DNA of 16,603 bases, from contig JAEZCN010000200.1 in the NCBI GenBank assembly GCA_023433515.1, positions 1-16,603 on the forward strand, read 5' to 3'. The notes beneath the pieces were generated by a model. The model was not told where the DNA came from. It was given only the letters and a program-made list of their open reading frames with translations, and did no database searches. The DNA is from Pseudomonadota bacterium (lineage in GTDB: Bacteria; Pseudomonadota; Gammaproteobacteria; Steroidobacterales; Steroidobacteraceae). The position numbers were made by a program, and so were the translations under genes. Shown piece by piece: positions 13,832-16,603 of the stretch. Positions within the stretch are counted from its first letter, which is position 1. Each line of letters starts with the position of its first letter.

Positions 13832-13883
13832 GATTTTCGCGGCCTGTGTCACGGACGGGCATGTCCTTGTTTCGAAGCCGTTT

Positions 13884-13892
13884 TGCTAAAGT
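13884..13892 (+). promoter_or_regulatory. Possible extended -10 element for the AAA+ ATPase gene
   Basis: TGC-TAAAGT fits the extended -10 pattern TGn plus a -10-like hexamer. It ends 9 bases before the ATG at 13902, so the transcript would have almost no leader. No matching -35 box at the standard distance. Confidence 0.3.
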
Positions 13893-13901
13893 GCGCCGCA
13901 C

Positions 13902-15419
13902 ATGAATTCCCCGGCGCTCGACAGCGACTTCGAAGACTCCCCCGCCGCGGAACTCCAGACGATGCTGGCCTCGCGGGTGCCGCTGCTGATCATCGAAAGC
14001 CGGGAGGAGGCGCGCATCCTCGAGATCGTGCGCTCGGCGGCCATCAGGGCTCAACGCGGCAGGAACTGGGGCGTGTTCCAGTGGACCGTCACGGAAGGCC
14101 TGTTGCGCGTGGACGTCGATCTCGGCGGTGCGCAGAGGGGGCTGGCCCAGCCGGAGCAGCTCCTGCGGCACATCAAGGCGACGCCGATGGCCGGCATCTA
14201 CGTGCTGCTCGATTTCCACCCGTATCTCGAGAACCCGCTGTTCGTGCGCACTCTCAAGGACATCGCGCAGGAATACCCGAAGTGCGCGCGCACGATCGTG
14301 CTCATCAGCCACGAGATGAAGCTCCCGCAGGAGCTCGAGCACCTGGCCGCGCACTTCAAACTACGCATGCCCGACCGCAAGGATCGTCACGCAACAGTCA
14401 TGCGCATCGCGCGCGAATGGGCGCAGATGAAGGGCGGCATGCCGCGCATCGACGTCAAGTCGGTCGAAAAGCTGGTCGACAATCTCGCCGGGCTCGCGCA
14501 GCACGACGTCGAGCGCCTGACCCGCCAGGCCATCTTCAACGACGGCGCGCTCACCGAGGACGACATCAAGCCGCTGCTCGCGGCGAAGTACCAGTTGCTC
14601 AATCGCGGCGGCACGCTGTCGTTCGAGGCGGACACGGCGCGCTTCGCGGAAGTCGGCGGCCTGAAGAATCTGCGTCGCTGGATCCTGCAGCGCAAGGCCG
14701 CGTTCGACGGCAGCGCACCGGGGCTCGACGCTCCGAAAGGCGTGTTGTTGTTGGGTGTGCAGGGCTGCGGCAAGAGTCTCGCGGCGCGCGCGGCCGCGGG
14801 CGTGCTCGGCGTGCCACTGGTGCGCCTGGATTTCGGCGCCCTGTATTCGAAGTGGCACGGCGAGTCGGAGAAGAACCTGCGCGAATCGCTGACCTCGGCC
14901 GAGGCGCTCGCGCCCTGCGTATTGTGGCTCGACGAGATCGAGAAGGCGCTGTCCACCGGCGAAGGCGACAGCGGCACGTCGCGTCGCGTGCTCGGTGCGT
15001 TCCTGACCTGGCTCGCGGAGCAGCGCTCGCGGGTGTTCATCGTCGCGACCGCCAACGACATCACGGCGCTGCCGCCCGAGCTCGTGCGCAAGGGACGATT
15101 CGACGAGATCTTCTTCGTCGACCTGCCCTCACCCGCCGCGCGCGCGGAGATCCTGGCCATTCACTGCAAGAAACGCGGCATCGCGGTGTCGGACAACGAC
15201 ATCAAGGTGCTCGCCGCGCGCAGCGATGGATTCTCCGGCGCCGAGCTCGAGCAGGCGGTGGTGTCCGCGCTGTACACGGCGCATGCGAACCAGCAGAGCG
15301 CCAACGCGCGATTGATCGCTTCGGAGATCGAAGCCACCCGACCCTTGTCCGTGGTGCTCGGCGAGAAGATCGCCGAGCTGCGCGCCTGGGCCGCCGATCG
15401 CACCGTCCCCGCGGATTAG
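13902..15419 (+). CDS. Ycf46-like AAA+ ATPase
   Basis: A 505-residue AAA+ ATPase. The N-terminal about 240 residues contain a degenerate Rossmann-like region (VPLLIIESREEARILEIV) as in the Ycf46/slr0374 family. The C-terminal AAA module has Walker A GVQGCGKS (285-292), the pore-loop-like LYSKWHGESEKNL, Walker B CVLWLDEIEK (339-348), sensor 1 ATAND (382-386), and an arginine finger in RKGRFDE (Arg399), followed by a lid with FSGAELEQAV. All ATPase residues are present, so it should be active. Ycf46 homologues are linked to regulation of CO2 uptake in cyanobacteria; the role elsewhere is unknown. It is divergent from the decarboxylase gene. Confidence 0.9.
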   Translation: MNSPALDSDFEDSPAAELQTMLASRVPLLIIESREEARILEIVRSAAIRAQRGRNWGVFQWTVTEGLLRVDVDLGGAQRGLAQPEQLLRHIKATPMAGIYVLLDFHPYLENPLFVRTLKDIAQEYPKCARTIVLISHEMKLPQELEHLAAHFKLRMPDRKDRHATVMRIAREWAQMKGGMPRIDVKSVEKLVDNLAGLAQHDVERLTRQAIFNDGALTEDDIKPLLAAKYQLLNRGGTLSFEADTARFAEVGGLKNLRRWILQRKAAFDGSAPGLDAPKGVLLLGVQGCGKSLAARAAAGVLGVPLVRLDFGALYSKWHGESEKNLRESLTSAEALAPCVLWLDEIEKALSTGEGDSGTSRRVLGAFLTWLAEQRSRVFIVATANDITALPPELVRKGRFDEIFFVDLPSPAARAEILAIHCKKRGIAVSDNDIKVLAARSDGFSGAELEQAVVSALYTAHANQQSANARLIASEIEATRPLSVVLGEKIAELRAWAADRTVPAD

Positions 15420-15427
15420 AAGCAAAC

Positions 15428-15435
15428 GGGGACAG
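15428..15435 (+). repeat. GGGGACAG half-site in the convergent gap
   Basis: The octamer GGGGACAG lies in the 22-base gap between the AAA+ ATPase stop and the stop of the membrane protein gene. The same octamer opens the palindrome at the right window edge (16582-16589). An octamer alone can occur by chance, so this is only a possible relic of that repeat. Confidence 0.25.
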
Positions 15436-15441
15436 CTCTCA

Positions 15442-15927
15442 TCAGGTTGCCGCCCCGAGCTCCCGCTCGAGTTCAGCACGCCGGGCAATGAGCGCGGTGA
15501 AACGCCGACGAGCCTGGCGTAGTACCACCACGGCAACCAATACCATGACCACTCCGGTTGCGAGCGCTCCGGCCGCGGCGGGGCTGCCCGTCGCAACCAG
15601 GATTGCGAGCGCGCCCAGCGCAAAAACCGAGGCAAACGTGACCGCCATCCTTCCCGCGATCACCCGATCGCGCGCGAACAATACGCGACGGGTGGTGAGC
15701 GCCCAGCCCGCGAGCGCGACCCACGACAGGCCGATCGCGCTCATCGCTCCGAACGCGACGTGGGTGCGAAGCGGCAGCGCCGGCTCGGTCGCCCATAGCG
15801 CGACGATGACGGTCGTCATCGCGGCGGACGCCAACAACAGCGCGACGTATCCGATACGGCGTTTCATCGACGTCTCCCCCTTCACGAGTTCGTGGATGCT
15901 CATCAGCGATTCGTTCTGCGGGGTCAT
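15442..15927 (-). CDS. Small membrane protein co-encoded with the ECF sigma factor
   Basis: A 161-residue protein with about four transmembrane helices (near 26-46, 56-77, 91-113, 117-136), a short polar N-terminus and a C-terminal basic helix (RQARRRFTALIARRAELERELG) likely cytoplasmic and perhaps coiled-coil. The ATG at 15927 overlaps the sigma factor stop as ATGA and has AAGGAG 9 bases upstream. A second start at Met21 (15867) also has a GGGGGAG six bases upstream. The tight coupling suggests control of, or by, the sigma factor, but I see no zinc-binding anti-sigma motif (H-x3-C-x2-C), so calling it an anti-sigma factor would be speculation. Confidence 0.72.
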   Translation of the reverse strand: MTPQNESLMSIHELVKGETSMKRRIGYVALLLASAAMTTVIVALWATEPALPLRTHVAFGAMSAIGLSWVALAGWALTTRRVLFARDRVIAGRMAVTFASVFALGALAILVATGSPAAAGALATGVVMVLVAVVVLRQARRRFTALIARRAELERELGAAT

Positions 15928-16487
15928 GGTCTTTCTCCTTCGATGGATAGTTCGCGCCGCAACAGCTGGCGTGCGCGGAAAAGGCGTGACTTGATCGTGC
16001 CGGCCGGTGAGCCGAGCAGCCCTGCGATCTCCTCGATCGTGAGCTCGCGGAGGTAGAACAGCGTTACCGCTTCGCGTTCGAACGCGGGTAGTTTGGCGAT
16101 GCCGGCATCCAGCGCCGCGAAGTCCGCATCGAGCGCGAGGTCCGAATCAGGCGCCGCGAGCGCGTCGAGCTCCACGTCCTCCGCGGCCGGCCGCGCATAC
16201 TGGTATCGGAATTTGTCCATCGCGACCCGTCGCGCGATGCCGAACAGCCAGGGCCGCAGCTTCGCCGGCTCGCGCAGCGAGGCGATGCCCCGCAACACGC
16301 GCAGCCACGTGTCCTGCATCAGGTCGCGCGCGGCATCGTCGTTGCCGGCAAGCCGTCGCAGGTAGCGCCACATGGGCTCGTGCCAGCGGGCGACCAGCGC
16401 TTCGAACGCGGCGCGCTCGCCGAGCTGGCAGCGGATGGCCAGCAGCTCGTCGGCCCTGGGATCGGGGATTGCGGTTCCGGTGTTCAC
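15924..16487 (-). CDS. ECF-family RNA polymerase sigma factor
   Basis: A 187-residue sigma factor with only regions 2 and 4, as in the ECF group. Region 2 (about 27-94) includes AFEALVARWHEPMWRYLRRL, DAARDLMQDTWLRVLR and PWLFGIARRVAMDKFR; region 4 (about 128-180) includes LPAFEREAVTLFYLRELTIEEIAGLL (read in pieces) and the helix-turn-helix SPAGTIKSRLFRARQLLRREL. Between them lies an acidic Asp/Ala/Leu linker. The start is GTG at 16487; no Shine-Dalgarno sequence precedes it. The next gene, overlapping by four bases, encodes a membrane protein that is its likely functional partner. Confidence 0.93.
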   Translation of the reverse strand: MNTGTAIPDPRADELLAIRCQLGERAAFEALVARWHEPMWRYLRRLAGNDDAARDLMQDTWLRVLRGIASLREPAKLRPWLFGIARRVAMDKFRYQYARPAAEDVELDALAAPDSDLALDADFAALDAGIAKLPAFEREAVTLFYLRELTIEEIAGLLGSPAGTIKSRLFRARQLLRRELSIEGERP

Positions 16488-16495
16488 ATCGAGGG

Positions 16496-16520
16496 AGTCG
16501 TGCGGACCGGAAAAAGGTTC
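16496..16520 (-). promoter_or_regulatory. Possible ECF-type promoter, self-regulation of the sigma gene
   Basis: On the minus strand GAACC (16520-16516), 15 bases, then CGACT (16500-16496) resembles the GAAC...CGTC pattern of ECF-dependent promoters. It ends 9 bases before the GTG start, so the transcript would be nearly leaderless. Weak evidence on its own; sigma factors of this group often control their own gene. Confidence 0.25.
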
Positions 16521-16537
16521 GCGGGAGATGAAAGAAA

Positions 16538-16562
16538 GGGACGCACCCGTCAGGTGCGTCCC
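16538..16562 (-). terminator. Perfect 10-bp stem-loop, likely terminator or repeat hairpin
   Basis: GGGACGCACC and GGTGCGTCCC form a perfect 10-base-pair stem around a 5-base loop. Read on the minus strand it is followed by TTTCTTTC, as in a rho-independent terminator that would close a minus-strand gene lying beyond the right edge. No T-run follows on the plus strand. It may alternatively belong to the repeat at 16584-16603. Confidence 0.55.
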
Positions 16563-16565
16563 CTA

Positions 16566-16575
16566 TTACTAGTAA
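16566..16575. repeat. 10-base palindrome TTACTAGTAA
   Basis: A perfect palindrome between the hairpin at 16538-16562 and the palindrome at the window end. Could be part of the same repeat element; nothing else is known. Confidence 0.4.
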
Positions 16576-16583
16576 GAGAGTGG

Positions 16584-16603
16584 GGACAGACTTAAGTCTG
16601 TCC
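16584..16603. repeat. 20-base perfect palindrome at the window edge (REP-like)
   Basis: GGACAGACTT is followed directly by its reverse complement AAGTCTGTCC. Two further Gs precede it, so the full element is probably GGGGACAG...CTGTCCCC continuing past the window. From memory, repeats of this form are abundant around REP-associated (Y1/RAYT) transposase genes in gammaproteobacteria; no transposase is visible here. Confidence 0.6.

Noticed and set aside
12801..14354. 517-residue minus-strand open frame
   Set aside because: Shadow of the decarboxylase and of the antisense of the ATPase; no domain, overlaps two well supported genes.
13169..15994. 941-residue plus-strand open frame
   Set aside because: It runs antisense to the decarboxylase and through the AAA+ ATPase in another frame; the translation is Arg/Ala/Gly-rich low complexity. 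Length is an effect of high GC.

Overview
The window is GC-rich (roughly 60-65% by eye) chromosomal DNA. Its gene order and families (lgt-thyA-folA cluster, RlmI, YcbK-type Tat protein, fold-III ornithine decarboxylase) suggest a gammaproteobacterium near Xanthomonadales/Nevskiales/Steroidobacteraceae. The lineage is inferred from gene content only.

Left part (1-3200) is accessory. It holds the 3' end of a kynurenine 3-monooxygenase gene, a Cys-rich lipoprotein preceded by one or two tiny ORFs, a gene-poor stretch with an 81-base decayed copy of part of the kynurenine monooxygenase, and a DUF222/HNH endonuclease-like gene (minus strand).

The core is a tightly packed minus-strand operon running right to left from 8507 to a good rho-independent terminator at 3145-3181: rlmI, lgt, thyA, a SET-domain lysine methyltransferase, a PHD/EGLN-like 2-oxoglutarate prolyl hydroxylase, folA, and a lipoprotein FKBP-type prolyl isomerase. 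Most junctions are 4-base stop/start overlaps. Two protein-modifying enzymes thus sit between the two coupled folate genes thyA and folA. The SET and hydroxylase frames overlap by about 140 bases, and an in-phase A AAA AAA heptamer at the start of the overlap would, by -1 frameshifting, fuse the two enzymes into one polypeptide. This is the most interesting feature of the window.

Divergent from rlmI, only 19 bases away, is a yyaL-type thioredoxin-domain gene, followed by a short acidic protein of unknown function. A second minus-strand operon (ornithine decarboxylase-like, YcbK-like Tat protein, HIT protein, TfoX-like protein) runs from a recognisable sigma70-type promoter at 13803-13831. Divergent from it is a Ycf46-like AAA+ ATPase.

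The right end carries an ECF sigma factor overlapping a four-helix membrane protein gene (minus strand), then a cluster of perfect palindromes running off the window edge. The last palindrome has the GGGGACAG...CTGTCC form often seen around REP-associated transposase loci. No tRNA, rRNA, CRISPR array or complete insertion sequence was seen.
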